This document shows positions 1 through 5,622 of a stretch of 5,952 nt of DNA, piece after piece. Made by a program: the position numbers and the translations under genes. The notes below the pieces were generated by a model. That model was not told the DNA's origin, ran no database searches, and saw nothing but the letters and a program-made list of their open reading frames with translations. The stretch lies in contig JAKAFQ010000283.1 in assembly GCA_021817875.1 (NCBI GenBank), forward strand, positions 1 to 5,952. Reading direction: 5' to 3'. Each line of letters begins with the position of its first letter. The first letter of the stretch is position 1. The stretch comes from Pseudomonadota bacterium. GTDB taxonomy: Bacteria; Pseudomonadota; Gammaproteobacteria; Steroidobacterales; Steroidobacteraceae.

Positions 1-43
1 CCAAACTCAGATTCTGGTGCACCTGCGTCCGGAGCGTGAAATC

Positions 44-1045
44 TCACTTCGCCGACGATTCCGTTGATCGGACACGCGCCATGCGAAGCACGTTCTCCCG
101 GTGATCGAGATAGGTTCTTTGACCCTGCGAGAAATGGCCGACATTGAGTCGTTGGTCGCGATCAACGCCCATCCGCTTGAGCGATACGGAATCGGCCACA
201 GGGGATACGATTACCTGGCCCGTGTCTTCGAACGATATGAACCCCTTGTCGAATAGATGATCCACCGTCGGCGTCAGGAGCAAGCCGTTTTCTCCGTCCA
301 GTCGCTGCTCGTTGCTGCTGTCCCGCCACGGACGGATATGACTCGCAATGAGATGCTCCATTCGATCCACTCGTGTTATCCGGCACGCGTGTTCGACGAC
401 TCGCACGTTTTCCCGAAAGAGTCCCTGCCCTCGCCGCGCCTGCACAAGAGCACTTCTTTCCGTAGCGGGAATCTTGGCATCGCGGTCGATCTCGACTTCG
501 ACCCGCCGCTCCCATTCTTCGATATCGCGTTCGGGCGCCGGCGAATCGCGCTCGACTGCGCTCACCTGATGCCCAAGATCGGACACGCGGTACGCCTCGG
601 GACCGATCAAGCCGAATAGAGTCGACGCCAGCGTGGAATTGACTTCCGTGAGGTACACGCTCTGCAGCCCATTGCCCTCTGGCGTCAATGGGGCGTACCG
701 GCCAGGAAGGTTTGGACGCAGTTTGGCTATATGGTCTTTTGGACGGATGGTGTCTGTCAGGCGCCGCCATTCGACGCCGACGCGCCATCCAATTTGGCTC
801 CAGTTCGCGCCCGCATGACCGAATTCCTCCGGCTTTGGACTTTCCCGGCAATAGCCGCTGACGATACCAAGCGCCGCGATGCGGGCCTCGCAAAACGAGA
901 AGACGATGTCCCCCGGCGCGACCTCGCGCATGAATTCATAGAATGGGTTTCGGTGGCCGTTCTTGTTCCGCTTCGGCGACCAGAGATAGCCGCCCTCGAT
1001 CTCCTGGCGGAACGTCTGGTTTTGGTTGACCCACCAGTAACGCAT
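44..1045 (-). CDS. EVE-like/HNH endonuclease, probable modification-dependent restriction enzyme
   Basis: A 333-residue predicted DNA endonuclease. The first 100 or so residues look like an EVE/PUA-type domain: the start MRYWWVNQNQ, then a W22-S-P-K segment and PGDIVFSF at 44-51 are typical of this group. The C-terminal part is an HNH_2-type nuclease: C221 in ACRIT, ASHIRPW with H236, ENGLLL with N253, and DHLFDKGF with H263, so the expected catalytic His, Asn and His are all present. A charged linker (about 160-200) joins the halves. EVE domains of related enzymes such as VcaM4I bind modified cytosines and the HNH part cuts; restriction of modified phage or plasmid DNA here is inferred from that family. 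The ATG start is supported by the conserved N-terminus, although no good Shine-Dalgarno precedes it. It lies 169 bases downstream of the nuclease-helicase gene on the same strand. The gene appears intact. Confidence 0.88.
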   Translation of the reverse strand: MRYWWVNQNQTFRQEIEGGYLWSPKRNKNGHRNPFYEFMREVAPGDIVFSFCEARIAALGIVSGYCRESPKPEEFGHAGANWSQIGWRVGVEWRRLTDTIRPKDHIAKLRPNLPGRYAPLTPEGNGLQSVYLTEVNSTLASTLFGLIGPEAYRVSDLGHQVSAVERDSPAPERDIEEWERRVEVEIDRDAKIPATERSALVQARRGQGLFRENVRVVEHACRITRVDRMEHLIASHIRPWRDSSNEQRLDGENGLLLTPTVDHLFDKGFISFEDTGQVIVSPVADSVSLKRMGVDRDQRLNVGHFSQGQRTYLDHRENVLRMARVRSTESSAK

Positions 1046-1104
1046 GCGCGGTGCTGTGCTCAGGACTTGTATAGTTGCCGATTCATCCCGTACTCGCCGA
1101 TCTG

Positions 1105-1181
1105 GTGACGTCGCCCGTCACAGCCGCGGCCTCGTAATATCCGGCGCGCCATGATACGGATCCCTTTCGGAATCGATCCGT
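1105..1181. repeat. Two inverted repeats in the gap between the nuclease genes
   Basis: The 169-base gap contains GTGACG (1105-1110) paired with CGTCAC (1116-1121) around a 5-base loop, and ACGGATC (1156-1162) paired with GATCCGT (1175-1181) around 12 bases. Both are perfect but short. They could be operators for a separate promoter of the HNH gene, or RNA structures in a two-gene transcript. No convincing -35/-10 pair was found beside them. Confidence 0.4.
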
Positions 1182-1190
1182 AGCGATCTC

Positions 1191-1216
1191 AAAATCGGCG
1201 CGCACTGGCGCCGATT
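1191..1216 (-). terminator. Hairpin over the stop codon, possible weak or partial terminator
   Basis: Read on the minus strand, AATCGGCGC (1216-1208) pairs perfectly with GCGCCGATT (1201-1193) around a 6-base loop, and the 3' arm runs into TTTT (1194-1191). The stem includes two bases of the TAA stop codon of the nuclease-helicase gene. Nine base pairs with a high GC core suit an intrinsic terminator, but the U-tract is only four bases and is half consumed by the stem. It could attenuate read-through into the HNH gene or protect a processed 3' end. Confidence 0.4.
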
Positions 1217-3140
1217 ACGAGGGATCGTAGTTGCCGGCCGCATCTGCCACCTTGCGCAGAGACGACTCGGCTTTCCCCTCCACGAGTCGACTTCGGAAAT
1301 ACGCCGCCGTCTCCGGATCAGTGCAATAAATGTAGCACCCCTTCAAACCCCGGGTCATCAAGGTCCGGTACGTATTTCGAATGATGGCATCCGCTTTGGC
1401 TCGGGCGCGCTCAGGATTCAATTTGAGTTCCGCTTTGTAGCCACGGATCGAATGATCATGTTTCGAGCGCCTCTCCGGACGCGTCTGCACCTTTCCATCG
1501 CGGACAACCAGGTCCGGTCCGATGATTACGCCGATGTAGTCGACCTCCAGGCCTTGCGCGGTGTGGATACAACCAATCTGTTGGACCGAATTCTTCGCCG
1601 CGATCCAGAGCCCCTCGTCGGACGCGAGGTTCCACTGCATGCCAAATCCATGTTCCGGGATGACGACATCCATGCTCTGTGGCTTCGATTTACTCGACCA
1701 GTCCCAGCAATACCCCGCCACCATACGCGCTCGGTTGTTCGGCGCATTTCGGGACTCGATCAACTCGCGGAGCTCATGCGGGCTATTGACCACCCGGAAG
1801 TCGTATTCCTCCGGATCGAGAAGCGCATTGGCCGTTCGACGAATACCGAGCGCGTCATCGAGCCATGCCAAATATCCGTCCGAGCCGTTGCACCTGAACT
1901 GCGACTCGAGACGCAGGAACGTGATTTCCGCGCCGGCTTTACGCGCGCGGGCGGCGATGTCGTCCCGCGCGCCGACATCCTTCCACGTGACGCGTTGATC
2001 CTCATCCAGGAAAAAGATTGCGCATCGCGACGCTTTTACGATTTCCGATACTTGATGATCGCCCTGATTGCCATAGAGACCCGATTTTTCGTTTAGACGA
2101 TGAGCCTCGTCGACAATCAAGACGTCGTATTCGTCGCGCGAAGCGTCGACGAATGCCCCGGAGCCGCCAAAGAGGCTTGTAATCTTTGACCGGCGCAACG
2201 TGCCTGCGAGGGTGTGCTCGATCACTTGTCGTGGCGCGCGGTTCTTGGACACATAGCGAGCATTGAGGCCTCGCGCGATAAGTGTCGCCAGCAGATTCAC
2301 GGCCACCACGGACTTACCCGTACCCGGGCCGCCGTCGACGATGAGAACCTGTTTGGTACCCGTTTGCGCACCAGTCGCGCTAGACAATGCCGTCTCGAAG
2401 ACGACCTTTTGGTCATCGATGAGCACGAACTCGCGCTTTCCGGCCATCATCCCGGTCAGCGCATCGATCAGTCGACGGGAGGGGCGGATACGGCCATTCT
2501 CGATGCGATAAATCAGTTCCCCGCGGTCGCCGTGGCGCACGTGCCGGGCGATGAATTGTCGAAGTCGCTTACGTTCCGGATCGCCCGCCATGAAGAGCGG
2601 TGCGAGCTTGGTGTAATACGCGTAGAAGGGATCGAGTAGGTCCTGGCCGTCGCGACAGTTGTGAAGATACGCACACGGCTGCAGCGGCAGGTCTTCCGCG
2701 TGCACGGTCTCGTTGAAATTCCGCAGAAGTTCCGCGTAGGACCAGCTCTGATATGAGGGGTGGTTGGTGTCCGCTTCCCCTTGCGCAAACCGGGTGCGAA
2801 CGACAGCATCCATGGAGGTGCGCTTTGCGGTTTCCCATTGCTTGAGTTCGACGATCAGGAGATTGCTTCGATCGGCCGCGTCTCGCCCTGAAATCAGTAC
2901 ATCAATACGCTTTGAGGTTTGTGGAATCCCGTACTCGACCGCGACGCCGCAGCTGTCCGGTATCGACTCGTGGTTCAGCACCTTCGCCATCGCGAGCAGC
3001 GACTCTTTCCAAGAGCGCACCTCCTGTCGGGACACACCGTGTCCCCATTGTCGCCGGTACCCTTCGAGAATGACGGTCTCGATGTCCCGAGTGAAGACGT
3101 TGTTCAGAAATTCCGCTTTGGTGGACTGATAGACGATCAC
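1215..3140 (-). CDS. PD-(D/E)XK nuclease fused to DUF2075 (Schlafen group 3-like) helicase/ATPase
   Basis: A 641-residue protein of the DUF2075 family. The N-terminal part has a PD-(D/E)XK nuclease pattern: E69, D80 in RIDVLISG, and E98-x-K100 in LLIVELKQW. The ATPase core follows with Walker A GPGTGKS (271-277), Walker B VLIVDEAH (340-347), a motif III-like FFLDEDQRV (377-384), LESQFRCNG (411-419), IHTAQGLEVDYIGVIIG (525-541) and a motif VI-like segment NTYRTLMTRGLKGCYIY (589-605). These motifs fit a superfamily-1-like DNA or RNA translocase coupled to a nuclease, acting in the cytoplasm. Relatives are frequent in defence islands, so an anti-phage or anti-plasmid role is inferred, not shown. 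The start is GTG; the beginning MIVYQSTKAEF matches the family's usual N-terminus and AAAGGG lies seven bases upstream. It is followed on the same strand by the EVE-HNH gene and diverges from the RHH gene at 3460. All key motifs are intact. Confidence 0.9.
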   Translation of the reverse strand: MIVYQSTKAEFLNNVFTRDIETVILEGYRRQWGHGVSRQEVRSWKESLLAMAKVLNHESIPDSCGVAVEYGIPQTSKRIDVLISGRDAADRSNLLIVELKQWETAKRTSMDAVVRTRFAQGEADTNHPSYQSWSYAELLRNFNETVHAEDLPLQPCAYLHNCRDGQDLLDPFYAYYTKLAPLFMAGDPERKRLRQFIARHVRHGDRGELIYRIENGRIRPSRRLIDALTGMMAGKREFVLIDDQKVVFETALSSATGAQTGTKQVLIVDGGPGTGKSVVAVNLLATLIARGLNARYVSKNRAPRQVIEHTLAGTLRRSKITSLFGGSGAFVDASRDEYDVLIVDEAHRLNEKSGLYGNQGDHQVSEIVKASRCAIFFLDEDQRVTWKDVGARDDIAARARKAGAEITFLRLESQFRCNGSDGYLAWLDDALGIRRTANALLDPEEYDFRVVNSPHELRELIESRNAPNNRARMVAGYCWDWSSKSKPQSMDVVIPEHGFGMQWNLASDEGLWIAAKNSVQQIGCIHTAQGLEVDYIGVIIGPDLVVRDGKVQTRPERRSKHDHSIRGYKAELKLNPERARAKADAIIRNTYRTLMTRGLKGCYIYCTDPETAAYFRSRLVEGKAESSLRKVADAAGNYDPS

Positions 3141-3147
3141 CGGGTGG

Positions 3148-3153
3148 CCCTTT
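3148..3153 (-). promoter_or_regulatory. Ribosome binding site for the GTG start of the nuclease-helicase
   Basis: On the minus strand AAAGGG lies seven bases before the GTG at 3140-3138. Together with the family-typical N-terminal residues it supports GTG as the true start. Confidence 0.6.
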
Positions 3154-3183
3154 GACGGAGGTCGTGCATGGACCCCTGCCTAT

Positions 3184-3211
3184 ACTGTACGAACGGCCTC
3201 GGTGTTGTCAC
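3184..3211 (-). promoter_or_regulatory. Candidate sigma-70 type promoter of the nuclease-helicase gene
   Basis: On the minus strand GTGACA (3211-3206, five of six to TTGACA) stands 16 bases from TACAGT (3189-3184, four of six to TATAAT); an overlapping CAGTAT gives 18-base spacing. Transcription would start near 3177, leaving a leader of about 36 bases that contains the AAAGGG ribosome site. Found by eye only. Confidence 0.4.
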
Positions 3212-3224
3212 GAGACAGGTGCGT

Positions 3225-3241
3225 TGCGAAGCCCCTTCGCA
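3225..3241. repeat. Perfect 7-bp inverted repeat upstream of the nuclease-helicase promoter
   Basis: TGCGAAG (3225-3231) and CTTCGCA (3235-3241) are separated by three bases. The repeat lies 13 bases upstream of the proposed -35 hexamer of the nuclease-helicase gene, a position suited to a regulator binding site. There is no T-tract on either side, so a terminator is unlikely. Confidence 0.45.
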
Positions 3242-3255
3242 TATGTCGAATTCGT

Positions 3256-3333
3256 AGTTCGCCGACACGGCGCGCGGAGCCGCCGTACCGTCGATCTCTT
3301 CGGCGGCGATCGCTGGGGTACAAGTTCGCCGAC
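3256..3333. repeat. 11-bp direct repeat AGTTCGCCGAC, two copies
   Basis: AGTTCGCCGAC occurs identically at 3256-3266 and 3323-3333, 67 bases apart start to start, each followed by a GC-rich CG stretch. It could be a paired protein-binding site or a small duplication relic. A chance match is possible in GC-rich DNA. Confidence 0.35.
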
Positions 3334-3388
3334 GCGCGCCCCGCGGGAACGTCATCGGCGGCTCGATGAAAGTCAGCCGAGGTTATCA

Positions 3389-3425
3389 TTCTCGAGACCG
3401 ATCTTCTCGGACCCAGGCGTACAAT
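3389..3425 (+). promoter_or_regulatory. Candidate promoter and operator of the RHH gene
   Basis: TACAAT (3420-3425) matches the -10 consensus in five of six bases and lies 34 bases before the RHH start codon. No good -35 hexamer is present at 16-18 bases. Upstream, TTCTCG is directly repeated at 3389-3394 and 3404-3409, and CGAGA (3393-3397) pairs with TCTCG (3405-3409). RHH repressors often bind such short repeats beside their own promoters, so this is a candidate autoregulatory site. Confidence 0.3.
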
Positions 3426-3459
3426 AAATTGATGACTACGGGACTCGAGTGCGCCGCGA

Positions 3460-3720
3460 ATGGATAAACGCATACGCTGGACCATCCGGGTCTCGAGGGA
3501 AACGGACGCGTCGGTTCGTGCATTCCTCAAGCGGAGCGGGATGGCGAAGGGTGCCCTCGGGAACTTTGTCGAAGAGGCGGTGCACTGGCGCATTCTCGAC
3601 GAGACCGTAGCACGGACGAAATTCCAAAATGGCAGGGCATCGATCGCCCGGATTGATGCCGCGATCGAAGTAGCATTGAAATCGGTACGTCGTGAAGCAT
3701 CTTCGCGACGTGTCGATTAG
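3460..3720 (+). CDS. Ribbon-helix-helix (RHH/CopG-like) protein, orphan antitoxin-like regulator
   Basis: An 86-residue protein with a complete RHH fold in its first half: a beta strand RIRWTIRVS (4-12) followed by helices at about 13-26 and 30-46, with the conserved patterns RETDxxVRxFL and KGALGNFVEEAVHWR. The tail (50-86) is charged and probably flexible or partner-binding. This pattern is known to me from DNA-binding antitoxins usually followed directly by a PIN-family ribonuclease toxin. Here nothing resembling a PIN domain follows in the next 257 bases, so it is either an orphan antitoxin or a stand-alone transcription factor. It diverges from the nuclease-helicase gene, so the shared control region is a plausible target. 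The ATG has only a weak ribosome site (GAG, ten bases upstream). Dimeric DNA binding is family knowledge; the target is inferred. Confidence 0.75.
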   Translation: MDKRIRWTIRVSRETDASVRAFLKRSGMAKGALGNFVEEAVHWRILDETVARTKFQNGRASIARIDAAIEVALKSVRREASSRRVD

Positions 3721-3771
3721 AACGGCCCTCTCCACCCCTTGGAACATTTGGCAAGCGTTCTCACAATCAAT

Positions 3772-3915
3772 GCCCCGCGGGGCGACGCGTGGGACGTGCG
3801 GTGTTAGGCGATGAGCGACGTCGACGTGCGTCTGCGCAGGGCCCTGTCACGCGCATTGGCGCATGCCCCCTCTCGACATCGTTCGTCGGGGCCATCCGGC
3901 GCCAATTTCCGGATG
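3772..3915. repeat. Palindrome and inverted repeat between the converging RHH and relaxase genes
   Basis: The 257-base convergent gap (3721-3977) holds no supported gene. GCCCCGCGGGGC at 3772-3783 is a perfect 12-bp palindrome. CATCCGG (3893-3899) pairs with CCGGATG (3909-3915) around nine bases, 63 bases beyond the relaxase stop codon. Either could slow transcription from the converging genes, but neither has a T-tract, so they are not called intrinsic terminators. Confidence 0.35.
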
Positions 3916-3977
3916 ACCGGCCAACGATATCCTTAGCATGAGCACCCGAGCGCCGGTTCTTGGTCAATCGAACCCAC

Positions 3978-4958
3978 TCACCTCTGCTTCTCCTGATTTG
4001 GAACCCGCTCCAAGCGCCGGCGCAGCTGGTCGGCGATTCGCTCGCGCTCTGTTTTCGGTGGCGCCATCTGGGTTACGAACTCTTGGATACGCTCCGCGAG
4101 CGCGCGCTGGCCATTCTCAATGGCGGCTTCGCGAATTGCGAGCCACCCTCGATGGACCTGCTTTCGGGTCTTGAGCATCTGGGCCCGACCAGGCTCTGTC
4201 ATGATTTCTCCCCGACGCATTGCATCGGCGATTGCCTCGACGCGATCGCGGGTATGCCGGGAATGGCCACGGAGTTGGGCGCGATAGATGGCATCGAGCG
4301 TGCGCGACCGAGTCTCGCCGCGGACGATCCTGGGCGTCGCATTGGCTTCGACTCCGAGCGCCCGCAGATGAACGGCGAACTGCTGCCGCCACCTCCGTAG
4401 GACGTCTTTTCGGATATTGAGGCGGACGCCGTCTTCGCTCATGGATTTGACGACGACGTGGACGTGCGGATGCGGTTCGTCCGTGTGCAGGGTCATCGCG
4501 TACCGATGCCGTAGCGCGAACTCCTCGCGACAGAAATTGCGCGCAGCGCCGAGAACCTTGTCCGGCGGTGTGCCGGGCGGCATCGAGAACACCAACTTGT
4601 GGACGAGGCGCGGCGCCTTGCCCACGGTCGATCCGAGCATCGGGGATCGGCGATGCTCGTCGAGCTCGAGATCCCAGTCGGTCAGGAGATCCTCGGCGGC
4701 GTCCCGACCTTGGATCCGATGACCGTCATCGGTCTCGAGGTCGAGTTGACCTTTACGGTCGATGTAATCGAGGTGCTTGCGCACCGCCGCAAGGTCGGTC
4801 GCTCCGCGGGAGAGAACTTTGACCATGACCTCGGGTGCGCGGCCCACGGTCCGGGCGACTTGGGCGATTTCGGTCGGGGACCATCGGTCCCGACGCTCAG
4901 GTCCTCGACGGGCGTAGCTGAATAGGTCGAAAACCGGTTCGCTAACGTTTCTCGGCAT
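3978..4958 (-). CDS. VirD2/MOBP-type relaxase (HUH endonuclease) for conjugative mobilization
   Basis: A 326-residue relaxase that would nick one strand at oriT, stay attached to the 5' end through a tyrosine, and pilot the strand into a recipient through a type IV secretion channel. The probable catalytic tyrosine is Y65 in KHLDYIDRKG, comparable to NYLTRKG in VirD2. The metal-binding HUH motif is LHTDEPHPHVHVVVK (157-171) with H158, D160, H163, H165 and H167. PRLVHKLVFSMPPGTPP (116-132) is another conserved block. About 40 residues precede the first core strand; they include SPTEIAQVARTVGRAPEVM, which I recognise from close family members, so the start is kept. The C-terminus (215-326) is basic and helical with no primase or other added domain, unlike the much longer RP4 TraI. 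The start lies inside the end of mobC (17-base overlap), with GGGAG seven bases upstream, so translation is probably coupled. No damage is seen. Confidence 0.9.
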   Translation of the reverse strand: MPRNVSEPVFDLFSYARRGPERRDRWSPTEIAQVARTVGRAPEVMVKVLSRGATDLAAVRKHLDYIDRKGQLDLETDDGHRIQGRDAAEDLLTDWDLELDEHRRSPMLGSTVGKAPRLVHKLVFSMPPGTPPDKVLGAARNFCREEFALRHRYAMTLHTDEPHPHVHVVVKSMSEDGVRLNIRKDVLRRWRQQFAVHLRALGVEANATPRIVRGETRSRTLDAIYRAQLRGHSRHTRDRVEAIADAMRRGEIMTEPGRAQMLKTRKQVHRGWLAIREAAIENGQRALAERIQEFVTQMAPPKTERERIADQLRRRLERVPNQEKQR

Positions 4959-5493
4959 ACCCTTGCTCCCAGGACTGCAGGTTCGCGGTCAGTAGTGCCC
5001 TTACGTGATCCCGGAGGGCTTCGCAGAGGCGCAGCATCCCGGTGAAATCGGCGTGGCTCGGGCCGCTTACGGCCCCGCCCCGGTTCGCGGCATGGGCGAT
5101 TTGGTTGAGGTTTCGGCCCATGACCCCGAGGTCGGAGACGAGCCGCTTGAGGGCCAGCAGTTCTTCCTTCGGCAGCGGCGCGATCGACCGCAGGTGCGCG
5201 CGGGTCATGACCGAGACATAGGTCGCTGGCGCCATGCCGCGCGCGGCGGCCCGCTCGCGGAGCAATGTCTGGTCGTCCGGCCGGAGACGGATCGTCAGGC
5301 GGTTTGCGCGCGGCGCCGATTCCATGCCCTGAGGCGCCGCCGAGAAATCGGGGGGACTGGCGGCCTGGAGCATCAGGTCGACGAAATGTTTGAGCAGCCC
5401 GGACTCGGTTAGGTGCTGCTGTTCGGCGAGCGCGCGCAGCCGCGCCTTCGTATCTGCGGAGACTCGCGCGGCGATGAACTGATCGGCGTTCAT
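4942..5493 (-). CDS. mobC: MobC-like relaxosome accessory protein with two RHH modules
   Basis: A 183-residue DNA-binding accessory protein that would bind oriT and load or orient the relaxase. Residues 5-45 (FIAARVSADTKARLRALAEQ onwards) look like one RHH module. Residues 65-103 (RLTIRLRPDDQTLLRERAAA onwards) look like a second. The MobC region follows at about 105-170, with the signature GRNLNQIAHAANRGG at 126-140. The reading frame stays open upstream to 5823, but that stretch contains the nic-like sequence and has no family resemblance. The internal ATG at 5493 fits the start of the first RHH strand and is chosen, although no clear Shine-Dalgarno precedes it. A TTG six codons upstream is an alternative. 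The stop overlaps the relaxase start by 17 bases, so the two form an operon. Repeats around its promoter suggest autoregulation. The symbol is by family only. Confidence 0.85.
   Translation of the reverse strand: MNADQFIAARVSADTKARLRALAEQQHLTESGLLKHFVDLMLQAASPPDFSAAPQGMESAPRANRLTIRLRPDDQTLLRERAAARGMAPATYVSVMTRAHLRSIAPLPKEELLALKRLVSDLGVMGRNLNQIAHAANRGGAVSGPSHADFTGMLRLCEALRDHVRALLTANLQSWEQGYAEKR
4966..4970 (-). promoter_or_regulatory. Ribosome binding site of the relaxase inside the 3' end of mobC
   Basis: GGGAG on the minus strand lies seven bases before the relaxase ATG (4958-4956) and within the last codons of mobC. This supports translational coupling and the chosen start. Confidence 0.55.
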
Positions 5494-5494
5494 G

Positions 5495-5515
5495 GCCGAA
5501 TTGTTTAACAACGGC
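5495..5515. repeat. Inverted repeat at the mobC start, candidate operator or oriT arm
   Basis: TTGTT-T-AACAA (5501-5511) is an 11-base near-palindrome flanked by GCCG (5495-5498) and CGGC (5512-5515), giving arms of nine paired bases with a two-base bulge. It lies directly before the mobC ATG and ends 18 bases short of the proposed nick. Binding by MobC or the relaxase could both organise the relaxosome and repress mobC. Confidence 0.4.
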
Positions 5516-5524
5516 AGCCGCTCG

Positions 5525-5534
5525 CCTATCCTGC
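5525..5534 (+). other. Candidate nic site, IncP/RP4-like
   Basis: The plus strand reads CCTATCCTGC, the same ten bases that I recall surrounding the RP4 nick, and it matches the MOBP consensus YATCCTG^Y shared by IncP, IncI-type and Ti plasmids. By analogy the cut would fall between G5533 and C5534. The strand starting at C5534 would lead into the recipient, so the mobC-relaxase side would enter last. Confidence 0.72.
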
Positions 5535-5540
5535 ATTCGC

Positions 5541-5570
5541 CATAAATTAAGCGAATAACACCCTTGGCAA
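5541..5570 (-). promoter_or_regulatory. Candidate mobC-relaxase promoter overlapping an oriT repeat
   Basis: On the minus strand TTGCCA (5570-5565, five of six to the -35 consensus) lies 17 bases from ATTTAT (5547-5542), a poor -10 match; TAATTT and TTTATG overlap it. The -10 area sits between the arms ATTCGC and GCGAAT of the 5535-5556 inverted repeat, so a protein bound there would block transcription. The leader RNA would run across the nic sequence. Confidence 0.3.
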
Positions 5571-5582
5571 GACGCCAAATCT

Positions 5583-5622
5583 GTGCTGATAGCGTGCTGT
5601 GGCGCCGTGCTGGCACCGTGGT
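5583..5622. repeat. Phased GTGCTG repeats, iteron-like cluster
   Basis: GTGCTG occurs at 5583-5588, 5594-5599 and 5607-5612, with a variant GTGGTA at 5618-5623; start-to-start steps are 11, 13 and 11 bases. The last two copies form the longer direct repeat TGGCGCCGTG / TGGCACCGTG (5600-5609 and 5611-5620, nine of ten identical). Steps near one helical turn place the copies on roughly the same face of the DNA, as expected for cooperative binding by an accessory protein. Confidence 0.4.

Larger units (their letters stand above)
3141..3459. other. Divergent control region between nuclease-helicase and RHH genes
   Basis: This 319-base stretch has no believable gene; the open frames crossing it in both directions have unremarkable compositions and no recognisable motif. 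It holds a promoter candidate for each flanking gene, a tight 7-bp hairpin at 3225-3241, an 11-bp direct repeat at 3256 and 3323, and a GCCGCCG/CGGCGGC inverted repeat (3279-3285 with 3301-3307, 15-base spacer). TGTCG (3244-3248) also pairs with CGACA (3263-3267). The density of symmetric elements suggests regulation rather than leftover sequence. Confidence 0.55.

Noticed and set aside
1068..1073. TATACA on the minus strand as -10 box of the HNH gene
   Set aside because: Only four of six bases match and no -35 hexamer is visible at 16-18 bases, so it is not called a promoter.
1452..2096. Plus-strand open frame of 214 residues inside the nuclease-helicase gene
   Set aside because: It is antisense to a gene with complete helicase motifs and has no motif of its own.
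3247..3254. CGAATTCG palindrome
   Set aside because: An 8-bp palindrome alone is expected by chance and has no supporting partner sequence.
3721..3977. Possible remnant of a PIN-domain toxin after the RHH gene
   Set aside because: No VLDTN-like start or acidic motif pattern was seen in any plus-strand frame; the stretch is treated as non-coding.
4682..5578. Long minus-strand frame of 298 residues overlapping mobC and the relaxase gene
   Set aside because: It is the other-frame shadow of two genes with strong motifs; its Arg/Ala/Pro-rich sequence has no recognisable domain.
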